DNA from: Desulfobacterales bacterium
GTDB taxonomy: Bacteria; Desulfobacterota; Desulfobacteria; Desulfobacterales; ETH-SRB1
Length of the DNA stretch: 15,609 nucleotides
NCBI GenBank assembly: GCA_030017395.1
Contig: JASEIZ010000007.1
Location: 1-15,609, forward strand
Direction of reading: 5' to 3'
Positions 7,838-15,425 of the stretch are shown in pieces. The notes under the pieces were generated by a model that did not search any database, was not told where the DNA came from, and was given only the letters and a program-made list of their open reading frames with translations. Position 1 is the first letter of the stretch; each line of letters opens with the position of its first letter. The position numbers and the translations under genes were made by a program.

Positions 7838-10114
7838 TTAAATGCTTTCTTTATACCCGCATTCCTTTTCCATACATGCGTGAAAAGTGCCTTCCCTTTT
7901 AGTTGTTTTTTCTACAAGAAACTTGGCTTTGCATCCGGGACATTCTTTTGCTACCGGCTTATCCCAGATGGCAAATGTACATTCAGGATAACGGCTGCAT
8001 CCATAGAAGGTTTTTCCGCGCTTTGACTTTCTTTCAAGAATATCCCCGGAGCAGCCGTTTTCAGGACATTTTACACCGGTAGCCTGTACTGCATGATTTG
8101 AATTTATCGATTTGGTGCTTTTGCATTTTGGGTATCCGCTGCACGCAAGAAACGGCCCGTATTGTCCCTGTTTAATGATCATGGGGTTACCGCATTTTTC
8201 ACAAATTTTGTCCGTAACCTCTTCTTTGGGCAGTTCAATCGGCTGGATTTTTCCTGTTTCATCCCTTGTGTAGTTTGTTGAATACTTACATTCCGGGTAT
8301 CCGCTGCAGGCAAGATATTGTCCGTTTTTGCCCATCTTGACATGCATTTGTCTGTTACAGTCGGGACATGTTAAATATGCCGGGAAACCAACGCCCCGCA
8401 TATTGAGCATTGATTCTGACGCTGCATCCAGATCTTTTTTAAAAGGATCGTAAAAACGTTTAAGCACTTCTAAATAATCGGCCTCTGCGTCTTCGATACT
8501 GTCTAAACTGTTTTCCATTTTAGCGGTAAAATCAACGCCAAATATATCAGGAAAGCTTTCTACCAGAAGGTCGTTTACAATGAAGCCGAGTTCGTTCGGT
8601 ATGAAATAACCTTTGACAAAATCCACATATCCTTTTTGTCTGATTATCGATAATATGGCTGCATAGGTGCTGGGACGTCCTATCCCGTTTTCTTCAAGCT
8701 CTTTGACCAGAGATGCTTCTGAAAATCTTGAGGGCGGCGATGTAAAATGCTGCTTTGGCTCCAATTTGTTGAGTTTTAATACCATGCCTTCAGAAAGCCT
8801 TGGAAGATCATCCGTTTTTCTTTCTCTTTCATCAGCCTCGTCAACAGACATATAAAGGGTCATAAAGCCCGGAAATTTAATAGTTGATCCGCTTGCGACA
8901 AATAAACAGGAACCGGCATTGATAGATATTATGCTGGTGTCAATAATGGCCTGTTGCATCTGTGACGCAACAAACCGTTTCCATATAAGGGTGTATAGAG
9001 ACAACTGGTCTTTGGAAAGATAACCGGCAATTTTTTCAGGCGTATTAAAGACCGATGTGGGTCGTATGGCCTCATGGGCGTCCTGCGCCTTTTTGCGATT
9101 TTTGAAAAACCTCGGCTTTTCAATAACATATTGTTTGCCAAAACGCTCCTGGATCAGCAAAAGGGCTTCTTCGGCAGCCTCTTTTGATATCCTGGTCGAA
9201 TCCGTGCGCATGTATGTTATAAGCCCCTCGGGTTTTCCAGGCCCCAGATCTATGCCTTCATAGAGCTGCTGCGCGACAGTCATAGTTTTTTTGGCGGAAA
9301 ACTTAATTTTTCTGATAGACTCTTGCTGCAGCTTGCTTGTGATAAAAGGGGGAAGGGGATTTCTTTTTGTGGTTTTTTTTTGAACTTTTTCTACTATAAA
9401 ACTGCTGTCTGATATTTCTTTAAGGATAGCAATTGAAGTCTTTTCATCCGGGATGCTGATCTTCTTTCCGTCTTTTTTCACAAGTTTTGCGGTAAAAGGG
9501 GGAGGAGTATTGCTTTCAAGATAAGCTGTTATCGACCAGTATTCTTTTGGAATAAAGGCATAAATAGCGCGCTCCCTTTCGCAGATTATCCGCACTGCCA
9601 CAGATTGCACCCTGCCTGCGCTCAGCCCGCCTTTGACCTTGCGCCACAGCAATGGCGAGACCTGATATCCCACCAGCCTGTCGAGTATTCTGCGTGCCTG
9701 TTGAGCCTCATATTTTTTCTTGTTGAGAGTTTCAGGAGCGGCGATTGCCTTATCTATAGCATTTTTTGTGAGCTCGTGAAACAATACCCTGTAAAAATTT
9801 CTACCCTGTTTTTTTAGAATTTCTGCGGTATGATATGCGATCGCTTCACCTTCCCTGTCGGGATCCGGCGCAAGATATATGTCTGAAGCATCTCCGGCAG
9901 CCTTTTTTAAAGAGGATATAACCTTTTTCTTGCCCGGGATTATTATGTATTTCGGCGTAAAATCTTTTTCAATGTCTATACCCATTTCCTTTGCGGGGAG
10001 ATCCTTGATATGGCCGATTGTTGCAACCACATTATAGCTATTTCCAAGATATTTTTTTATGGTTTTTACTTTTGTTGGTGATTCAACTACGATAAGTGGT
10101 TTAGTCACTATCAT
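7838..10114 (-). CDS. topA: DNA topoisomerase I (type IA)
   Basis: This enzyme relaxes negative supercoils by single-strand passage. The 758 residues contain the TOPRIM domain, with E11 in VVESPTK and D84-x-D86-x-E88 in APDPDREGE. The catalytic tyrosine Y301 lies in GLITYMRTDSTRIS, and the usual core follows. Four C-terminal four-cysteine zinc modules end the protein: C583/C586/C603/C609, C638/C641/C658/C664, C683/C688/C706/C712 and C725/C728/C747/C752, all with complete ligands. The gene starts 7 bp after dprA, an adjacency (dprA-topA) seen in many bacteria. The start is ambiguous: the ATG at 10114 has AGGA 5 bases upstream, whereas a GTG at 10108 has AAGGA (10119-10115) 6 bases upstream and would give the canonical MTKPLIVVESPTK. 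Residue numbers here use the ATG. Confidence 0.97.
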   Translation of the reverse strand: MIVTKPLIVVESPTKVKTIKKYLGNSYNVVATIGHIKDLPAKEMGIDIEKDFTPKYIIIPGKKKVISSLKKAAGDASDIYLAPDPDREGEAIAYHTAEILKKQGRNFYRVLFHELTKNAIDKAIAAPETLNKKKYEAQQARRILDRLVGYQVSPLLWRKVKGGLSAGRVQSVAVRIICERERAIYAFIPKEYWSITAYLESNTPPPFTAKLVKKDGKKISIPDEKTSIAILKEISDSSFIVEKVQKKTTKRNPLPPFITSKLQQESIRKIKFSAKKTMTVAQQLYEGIDLGPGKPEGLITYMRTDSTRISKEAAEEALLLIQERFGKQYVIEKPRFFKNRKKAQDAHEAIRPTSVFNTPEKIAGYLSKDQLSLYTLIWKRFVASQMQQAIIDTSIISINAGSCLFVASGSTIKFPGFMTLYMSVDEADERERKTDDLPRLSEGMVLKLNKLEPKQHFTSPPSRFSEASLVKELEENGIGRPSTYAAILSIIRQKGYVDFVKGYFIPNELGFIVNDLLVESFPDIFGVDFTAKMENSLDSIEDAEADYLEVLKRFYDPFKKDLDAASESMLNMRGVGFPAYLTCPDCNRQMHVKMGKNGQYLACSGYPECKYSTNYTRDETGKIQPIELPKEEVTDKICEKCGNPMIIKQGQYGPFLACSGYPKCKSTKSINSNHAVQATGVKCPENGCSGDILERKSKRGKTFYGCSRYPECTFAIWDKPVAKECPGCKAKFLVEKTTKREGTFHACMEKECGYKESI

Positions 10115-10121
10115 TCCTTTC

Positions 10122-11240
10122 CTAACGCATGCTTTCTGTTTTTATGGAAAATAGTTTGCCAGGTGTTTGCGCCGCAACTCCGTTTAATTCCAGCCTGAGT
10201 AATATGCTCGAAAGTTTTCCGGGTTCCATAGAAATTTTTCTCACAAGCTCGTCTATATGAACAGGATATGTCTCCAGCGCTTTATATACCGTCAACTCCT
10301 CTGATGATAATGGAGGAAGCTTAGCCTTTATTTTATTTTGACCTGTATTTCCGGTTGCGATATGTTCCTGCAAAAGAGGTGCAATTTCTTCTATAATATC
10401 CTGCGTTTGTTCAACCAGTTTAGCTCCCTGTTTGATAAGAGTATGTGTTCCGGTGCTTTTAAATGAATGGATGCTGCCGGGAACAGCAAACACCTCTCTA
10501 TTTTGCTCTGCTGCCAGGCGCGCTGTAATAAGCGACCCGCTTTTCTTAGTTGCTTCCACTATAACGGTTCCAAGTGAAATGCCGCTGATTATCCTGTTTC
10601 GCATTGGAAAATTATGAGCTTCAGGCTTTGTCATGAGAGAAAACTCTGAAATAACAGCGCCGCTGTCTGCAATTTTATGAAAGAGCTTTATATTTTCCGA
10701 GGGATAAACCCTTTCAAGACCGCTTCCCAGAACAGCGATTGTTTTTCCTTTACCCATCAGGGCGCCTTCATGGGCAGCAGTATCAATTCCTCTTGCCATG
10801 CCACTGACGACGGTGATTCCATTTGAAGCGAGATTCAGGCAAAGCTGTTGGGTCGTCGATATCCCATAGGTTGTCGCATTTCTGGAGCCAACAACGGAAA
10901 TATTTTTTATAGATCCGTCAAGATTTCCATAGACATACAAAAATGGGGGGGGATCAGGTATTTGCAGCAAAAGAGGAGGATAATCACTATCTGCCATTGT
11001 GACTATCCGGTAACCTTTTTGAGCAACAAGCTCGAGCTCCTTTTTAATCTGCTTGTGTATCTTGTGCTGCTTTATCGCCGACACAAGGCGTTCGGACATG
11101 CCGTCGAGATTGAGAAGTTCTTCTCGAGATGCTTCGAAAACACGCTCCGGAAATTTGAAATGCTCGATAAGACGCTTGAAATGATGATGCCCAATTCCAG
11201 GAACGCTTTTTAGGGCAAACCATGGTAGAATATTTTTCAC
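10122..11240 (-). CDS. dprA: DNA-processing protein DprA (Smf)
   Basis: DprA binds incoming single-stranded DNA and loads RecA during natural transformation; it is also widespread in bacteria not known to be competent. The 372 residues show an N-terminal helix-hairpin-helix/SAM-like part (SVPGIG, 12-17), then the Rossmann-like core with VGSRNAT (117-123), SGMARGID (146-153), GSGLERVYP (172-180), FPMRNRIIS (211-219), SGSLITA (234-240) and VPGS (253-256). A C-terminal winged-helix segment (about 313-366) completes the full-length architecture. The start codon is GTG, directly abutting the secF stop (TAA|GTG, zero spacing). GGAAAG inside the 3' end of secF lies 9 bases upstream, so translation is almost certainly coupled to secF. 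Confidence 0.96.
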   Translation of the reverse strand: MKNILPWFALKSVPGIGHHHFKRLIEHFKFPERVFEASREELLNLDGMSERLVSAIKQHKIHKQIKKELELVAQKGYRIVTMADSDYPPLLLQIPDPPPFLYVYGNLDGSIKNISVVGSRNATTYGISTTQQLCLNLASNGITVVSGMARGIDTAAHEGALMGKGKTIAVLGSGLERVYPSENIKLFHKIADSGAVISEFSLMTKPEAHNFPMRNRIISGISLGTVIVEATKKSGSLITARLAAEQNREVFAVPGSIHSFKSTGTHTLIKQGAKLVEQTQDIIEEIAPLLQEHIATGNTGQNKIKAKLPPLSSEELTVYKALETYPVHIDELVRKISMEPGKLSSILLRLELNGVAAQTPGKLFSIKTESMR

Positions 11241-12281
11241 TTATTTTTTCTTTCCATGCTTTTGCCATGCAAGGAGTATGGGGCTTGCAACAAATATTGA
11301 AGAGTATGTTCCTATAACTACACCCACTATCATTGCAAATGCAAAATCGTGAATAATTCCGCCTCCAAGAACAAAAAGCGTGACGACTGCGAAAAGAGTT
11401 GTAAAAGAGGTCAGAATTGTACGACTGAGCGTTTCGTTTACACTTTTGTTGATGACTACTTCCAGAGTATTTTTGTTGTATTTCCGAAGGTTTTCGCGGA
11501 TGCGGTCAAAAACAACAATTGTATCATTTAAAGAATATCCTATTATGGTAAGAAGAGCGGCGATAATCGGAAGGGAAAACTCCTTGTCGCAGATAGAAAA
11601 AATACCTACGGTAATAATGATGTCATGGATAAGGGCAACAATAGCGCCCATAGCGTATTTAAGCTCAAGAAACCAGAAGAGGATAAGTGTAACAACCACA
11701 GCAACGCTGATAAAGAAGGCTACGCCGACATTGAATAAGGAAAGTAAATATACGGCAACCATCAGCGCTCCGGCCATGACGCCGCTTAAGATCCACTTTA
11801 ATTCGAAGCGTCCGGATATATATATTGTGATAAAGAGCAGGGCGTAGAACATGGCAAACAGAGCTTTTTCACGTAAATCTTTGCCTACCTGAGGGCCTAC
11901 CATTTCAACCCGACGAATCTGCACCTCATTTCCCGTAGTGTATTCAAGGGCTTTTTTTACTTTGGAAGTAAAATCTTGAGAACTCGAGATAGACACGTCT
12001 GTCCTTATAAGATATTCATTATCTTTTTTATCACCAAATTCCTGAACCGATGATTTGCCTAATTCAAGTTGATTGAGTCCCGATCTTACATCGTCCAAGT
12101 TAACAGGCGTGTTAAACTTAACCTGTATTAATGTTCCGCCTGCAAAGTCGATTCCGTATCTTGGTCCTTTATGTATTATAAGCGAGAAAAAACTGATGAT
12201 GATCATCACAATAGATATAGAAAATGCAAATTTCCTTTTGCTGATAAAATTAATATTTATATCAGGTTTTATAAGCTGCAT
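11241..12281 (-). CDS. secF: Protein translocase subunit SecF with an apparent two-helix insertion
   Basis: SecF, with SecD, uses the proton-motive force to assist Sec-dependent export from the periplasmic side. Visible hallmarks are TM1 (about 18-37), RYGIDFAGGT (41-50), VEMVGPQVGKDLREKA (125-140) leading into TM2, ALIHD (216-220), and GYSLNDTIVVFDRIREN (248-264) with the conserved D253 and R260. It is 346 residues, longer than the usual roughly 300. Between TM2 (ending near residue 159) and the usual TM3 (starting near 209) lies an extra hydrophobic stretch of about 46 residues, enough for two helices. It begins RFELKWILSGVMA (158-170), which parallels FLELKYAMGAIVA (204-216), so an old internal duplication is likely; eight rather than six membrane segments are predicted by eye. 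The ATG has AGGAG 8 bases upstream. A promoter lies in the preceding gap. Confidence 0.95.
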   Translation of the reverse strand: MQLIKPDININFISKRKFAFSISIVMIIISFFSLIIHKGPRYGIDFAGGTLIQVKFNTPVNLDDVRSGLNQLELGKSSVQEFGDKKDNEYLIRTDVSISSSQDFTSKVKKALEYTTGNEVQIRRVEMVGPQVGKDLREKALFAMFYALLFITIYISGRFELKWILSGVMAGALMVAVYLLSLFNVGVAFFISVAVVVTLILFWFLELKYAMGAIVALIHDIIITVGIFSICDKEFSLPIIAALLTIIGYSLNDTIVVFDRIRENLRKYNKNTLEVVINKSVNETLSRTILTSFTTLFAVVTLFVLGGGIIHDFAFAMIVGVVIGTYSSIFVASPILLAWQKHGKKK

Positions 12282-12356
12282 TGCACATGCTCCTGGTTAG
12301 GTTCTGCGGGCTTGGTTCTAACTCCGGCCAATAATAACTGTATACGCTGTTTGTAA

Positions 12357-12385
12357 ACTATACCTTTTATAGTCAAAATTGTCGA
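12357..12385 (-). promoter_or_regulatory. Candidate sigma70 promoter for secF-dprA-topA-MBL
   Basis: On the minus strand, TCGACA (12385-12380; 5 of 6 consensus) and TATAGT (12362-12357; 5 of 6) are separated by exactly 17 bases. Transcription would begin near 12350, leaving a leader of about 70 bases before the secF ATG. The -35 box lies inside the ATTGTCGATT repeat arm. Confidence 0.6.
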
Positions 12386-12477
12386 TTGATGATTGATGAT
12401 TTGTGGAATCGCTTCGCTCTGTCTTTTTATTATAAAATTGATAGAATTCCTTCAATCCAAAATCGACAATCATCAAT
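12378..12477. repeat. GATTGATGATTG-type inverted repeats in the secD-secF gap
   Basis: The gap 12282-12552 (271 bp) holds no supportable gene. ATTGTCGATT (12378-12387) is inverted as AATCGACAAT (12461-12470), and ATTGATGATTG (12385-12395) is inverted as CAATCATCAAT (12467-12477). The left copy also contains short direct reiterations of ATTGATG. The order of the two motifs is not mirrored, so this is a repeat cluster rather than one clean hairpin. The rest of the gap carries the promoter and the secF ribosome site. Confidence 0.7.
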
Positions 12478-12552
12478 TTTTTGTTTTGTAAGCATTAATT
12501 GACTTTAACAGCATAGGATAGTGGCCGAAGCGAGAACCATGCCCAGGTCTCG

Positions 12553-14130
12553 TTATATACTTAAGTGTTTTACTTTTCGGTTGATGAACAAGTAGTCGAA
12601 TACAAGCCGTGTCATGATAAGAGATGTAAACAGACTGGCGATTACGCCCAGGCTCAGTGTAACGGCAAATCCTTTAACAGGCCCTGTTCCGAACTGAAAC
12701 AAAACAAGGGCGGCGATAAGTGTTGTGACGTTTGCATCCATGATTGTAAGCGTGGCTTTATTATACCCTGCATCTACTGCGGCTCGCGGTGTTTTGCCGA
12801 TACCAAGCTCTTCTCTGATACGTTCAAAAATAAGAACATTTGCATCCACGGCCATTCCTATGGTCAGTATAATGCCTGCAATGCCCGGAAGTGTTAAAGT
12901 AGCTTGGAAACCCGCGAGTCCTCCTGCAATCAGAATAATGTTAAGGATAAGAGCAAAGTCGGCTATCAGACCTGAACCCTTATAATATATGATCATAAAC
13001 AGGGCTACGAGAAGACCTCCGACATACACTGAAACAAGACCTTTGTTGATTGAGTCGGATCCAAGAGAAGGACCGACGGTCCTTTCCTCAAGTATTTTTA
13101 CAGGAGCGGGAAGCGCGCCGGCACGCAGAGCTATGGCAAGATCCTTGGCTTCTTCCAAAGTAAAGCTGCCTGTAATGCGGGCCTCACCGCCGGTGATTTT
13201 TTCCTGTATAACCGGCGCTGAATAGACATGATTGTCCAGAACGATTGCAAGGCGTTTTTTTATATTTTCTTCCGTTATTTTAGCAAAAGTTCTTCCGCCT
13301 TTTTTGTCAAAAGTAATGGAAACATAAGGTTCATTGAACTGTGAATCTATTTGAACTCTCGCATCTGTGAGATTTGCGCCTGTTAAGAGCGTTTGCTTTT
13401 TAATAAGAAAGTAGTTTTTTGTTTCTTGGTTGGTGTCGAGATTCTTTGTGATCTGAGTAAGTATTTCACTTCCAGGAGGAATATTCCCTTTTTGAGCGGC
13501 ATTAACATCGTGTGTTTCATCCACCAGCTTGAACTCTAAAAGGGCTGTTTTGCCGATAAGATCCTTTGCTCTTTGTGTATCTCTTATCCCAGGCAGTTGA
13601 ATTAGAATGCGTTTTTCTCCCTGATGTCTAATGTCGGGTTCGCTCACGCCAAACTGGTCGATACGGTTTCTTATGGTTTCAAGGGCCTGTGATACCGCGA
13701 GTTTTTTGATATTATCGGTTTCTTCTTCAGGAAGATCCAGAACTATTGAAAATACTCCATCATTTGTTGCTTTTGAAACAATACGCAGATCTTTAAATTC
13801 TTTGTTTAAAAGCTGTTCAAAACTGTTGATGTTGTCCTTTCCCTGCACTTTGACCAAGATATTTGAGCCGCTAACCCTCTCGATATTTAGAAACCTTAAA
13901 TGTTCTTTTTTTAAAAGATTTCGAATCTCAAGCCTAATGCGTTCTATTGTGCTTTCCAAAGCTTTTTCCGTATCTACTTCAAGCACAAGATGCATGCCTC
14001 CCTGGAGATCAAGACCGAGATTTATTTTTTTGTGCGGCCACCATGTCGGTTTAATTGAAGGAATAATATAGATAACAGCAGCTATAACAACGATTATAAC
14101 TAAAATTGATTTCCAGGAAATATTTTTCAA
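12553..14130 (-). CDS. secD: Protein translocase subunit SecD
   Basis: SecD is the larger partner of SecF in the RND-like accessory complex of the Sec translocon. The 525 residues have TM1 (about 8-25), LGLDLQGGMHLVLEVD (38-53), the periplasmic P1 region with TIRNRIDQFGVSEPDIR (152-168) and LIQLPGI (176-182), and a second block ending ALRAGALPAPVKILEERTVGPSLG (334-357). A C-terminal five-helix bundle follows, including GMAVDANVLIFERIREEL (425-442) with D429. Length fits the family. The start codon is TTG, with AAGGA (14143-14139) 8 bases upstream and no better ATG nearby. It is preceded by yajC across 86 bp containing a hairpin, and followed by an unusual 271-bp gap before secF. Confidence 0.97.
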   Translation of the reverse strand: MKNISWKSILVIIVVIAAVIYIIPSIKPTWWPHKKINLGLDLQGGMHLVLEVDTEKALESTIERIRLEIRNLLKKEHLRFLNIERVSGSNILVKVQGKDNINSFEQLLNKEFKDLRIVSKATNDGVFSIVLDLPEEETDNIKKLAVSQALETIRNRIDQFGVSEPDIRHQGEKRILIQLPGIRDTQRAKDLIGKTALLEFKLVDETHDVNAAQKGNIPPGSEILTQITKNLDTNQETKNYFLIKKQTLLTGANLTDARVQIDSQFNEPYVSITFDKKGGRTFAKITEENIKKRLAIVLDNHVYSAPVIQEKITGGEARITGSFTLEEAKDLAIALRAGALPAPVKILEERTVGPSLGSDSINKGLVSVYVGGLLVALFMIIYYKGSGLIADFALILNIILIAGGLAGFQATLTLPGIAGIILTIGMAVDANVLIFERIREELGIGKTPRAAVDAGYNKATLTIMDANVTTLIAALVLFQFGTGPVKGFAVTLSLGVIASLFTSLIMTRLVFDYLFINRKVKHLSI

Positions 14131-14138
14131 TGATCTAT

Positions 14139-14143
14139 TCCTT
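14139..14143 (-). promoter_or_regulatory. Ribosome binding site supporting the TTG start of secD
   Basis: AAGGA on the minus strand lies 8 bases upstream of the TTG at 14130. The first conserved features (TM1 and LGLDLQGG) are at the usual distance from this start. Confidence 0.65.
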
Positions 14144-14166
14144 CTCTTGTCCGGTTTTTGTCATAT

Positions 14167-14199
14167 AAAACCCCGGTTAACCTATATCACCAGGGCTTT
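14167..14199. terminator. Terminator-like or attenuator-like hairpin between yajC and secD
   Basis: AAAACCCCGGT (14167-14177) and ACCAGGGCTTT (14189-14199) form an 11-bp stem with two wobble pairs around an 11-base loop; the minus-strand form has the same kind of pairing. On the plus strand a T-run follows (14200-14203); on the minus strand the Us are inside the stem. It lies between two co-directional genes of one unit, so partial termination or mRNA processing is conceivable but unproven. Confidence 0.4.
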
Positions 14200-14216
14200 T
14201 TTTAAAATTCGATTTT

Positions 14217-14573
14217 TTATTTTTGATCTGAATCGGTTTTCTCTATTTTTGCCGGCTGCGCTGAAGACTGTAACAATGTTGAAACATTATTCCGGTTTAT
14301 CTTTATACGGACTCTATCCGCCACTTCTATTGTTAAAGTGCTGTCACTAACAGAAGTAACGCGTCCATGAATGCCGCCTGTTGTTATTATCTGGTCTCCA
14401 TTTTTAATATTACTGACCATTAAACGATGTTCTTTCTGCTTTTTTTGCTGTGGCCGGATGAGAAGAAAATAAAAAATAACGAACATAAGAATAAGAGGTA
14501 TAAATGATCCAAATCCACCACCTCCCTGTCCGTCTGCGCCTCCTTGACCCATTGCATATGCTATGTCAATCAA
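14217..14573 (-). CDS. yajC: Preprotein translocase subunit YajC
   Basis: YajC is the small membrane partner of SecDF. From the preferred start it has 118 residues: a Gly-rich N terminus (11-22), one transmembrane helix (about 23-39), then RPQQKKQKEHRLMVSNIKNGDQIITTGGIHGRV (40-72) and a beta-rich cytoplasmic tail, all typical. The start is TTG at 14573, because AAGGAGG (14587-14581) sits 7 bases upstream and the product then begins MIDIAYA. An in-frame ATG at 14657 would add 28 unconserved residues and read through the MITE-like repeat, so it is rejected. The gene heads the yajC-secD-secF order. Confidence 0.93.
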   Translation of the reverse strand: MIDIAYAMGQGGADGQGGGGFGSFIPLILMFVIFYFLLIRPQQKKQKEHRLMVSNIKNGDQIITTGGIHGRVTSVSDSTLTIEVADRVRIKINRNNVSTLLQSSAQPAKIEKTDSDQK

Positions 14574-14580
14574 AATTAAC

Positions 14581-14587
14581 CCTCCTT
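14581..14587 (-). promoter_or_regulatory. Ribosome binding site deciding the yajC TTG start
   Basis: A full AAGGAGG lies 7 bases before the TTG at 14573. It is the strongest Shine-Dalgarno sequence in this part of the window and excludes the longer ATG reading. Confidence 0.8.
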
Positions 14588-14608
14588 CTTTGTTATTTGT
14601 AATTATTC

Positions 14609-14787
14609 GGCCACTAAGGCACCAAGATGATAGAATTATTCTTTGAGATCTTTGCAAAAGTCCCCTTTTGCCCGATCTTTGCGTCAGACTTAAATTTTAA
14701 TACTTAAAATACTCAATGTATTCTTGCGGTTAAAATTTTCGCCTAATACCTTTTTATAACCCTTTGTGTCTTTGTGCCTTGGTGGCC
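14609..14787. mobile_element. MITE-like palindromic element with 19-bp terminal inverted repeats
   Basis: The left end, GGCCACTAAGGCACCAAGA (14609-14627), matches the reverse complement of the right end (14769-14787, GGCCACCAAGGCACAAAGA) at 17 of 19 positions, giving a 179-bp noncoding element. Inside are nested inverted pairs: AAATTTTAA (14692-14700) with TTAAAATTT (14730-14738), and AATAC/GTATT (14708-14722). No target-site duplication was recognised at the ends and there is no open reading frame worth calling. Sequences like CTTTGTGTCTTTGTGCCTTGGTGG recur as dispersed repeats in many environmental genomes (from memory). It occupies most of the yajC upstream region, so the yajC promoter must lie in it or upstream in the lipoprotein gene. 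Confidence 0.6.
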
Positions 14788-14804
14788 ACATGAACGGTTG
14801 CTAA

Positions 14805-15425
14805 TTATTCCCAAATCATTTCAGCAGAGCCTAATACGCTTGTGATAATAAGTTTTATAGGCTTGTCGGCTGCCGTAGATGTTGTGGGGAATCTAACCAT
14901 ATATACCGATTTCCAGGGAGTTATATAAGGAAAAAAGTGGGTTGTTACAGCATCAACCTTTTTTATTTTCCTGATTTCAAGTGGATTTACCATCTTGCCT
15001 TTTCCATCGGTTAAATATATTTTCCATATAGAATCTTTTTTGTTAAAATCATTGAACTTTTTATCAGGCACATATGCTACAAGCAGAAAATCATTATAAG
15101 CTAAGGCGGCATTTTTCTGATCTTTTAACAGTTTTGTTTTTTCACTGTCTGTCAGTTTATATGCCCTGGCATACTCATTTGAATAAGCATTTCTAAACTT
15201 AAAAGATTTGAATGTGGCGTCAGCTATTAGTTGAACGTCCAACCCCCTGTAAATACGGGCTTCTCTACTCCAATCTTTAAGGGCTGCCTCATATTGACCG
15301 CCATGGTAAGGATCATACGACTCTTTAAGCCGTTCTATAGGCCCAAAAGCCCGGCACCCAAGACAAAAGAAGATTACTATAATTGCCGGAAAAATTTTTA
15401 TAGAAAATATTCTTAATAATTTCAT
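14805..15425 (-). CDS. Hypothetical protein, putative lipoprotein
   Basis: This is a 206-residue protein of unrecognised family. The N terminus is basic (MKLLRIFSIK) and is followed by a hydrophobic stretch (about 11-23) ending FFCLGC, so C24 could be the lipidated cysteine after signal peptidase II cleavage. The lipobox is imperfect, with Cys at the -3 position where Leu is usual. The mature part is rich in Lys, Tyr and Asp, with no membrane helix and no enzymatic motif seen. A simple secreted, membrane-anchored globular domain is the safe reading. Its ATG abuts the purB stop codon exactly (TAA|ATG) without a Shine-Dalgarno sequence, so expression is probably coupled to purB by re-initiation. 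Confidence 0.75.
   Translation of the reverse strand: MKLLRIFSIKIFPAIIVIFFCLGCRAFGPIERLKESYDPYHGGQYEAALKDWSREARIYRGLDVQLIADATFKSFKFRNAYSNEYARAYKLTDSEKTKLLKDQKNAALAYNDFLLVAYVPDKKFNDFNKKDSIWKIYLTDGKGKMVNPLEIRKIKKVDAVTTHFFPYITPWKSVYMVRFPTTSTAADKPIKLIITSVLGSAEMIWE

Noticed and set aside
11380..11847. 155-codon plus-strand open frame opposite secF
   Set aside because: It mirrors the hydrophobic SecF sequence, has low complexity and no supporting features.
12282..12552. Small gene in the secD-secF gap
   Set aside because: Frames are short, AT-rich and repeat-derived, without ribosome sites or recognisable products.
13631..14071. 146-codon plus-strand open frame opposite secD
   Set aside because: Ser/Arg-rich shadow of the SecD coding strand with no domain signal.
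14574..14657. Longer yajC reading from an ATG at 14657 (146 residues)
   Set aside because: The extra 28 residues run through the palindromic repeat and lack YajC character, while a full AAGGAGG precedes the TTG at 14573.
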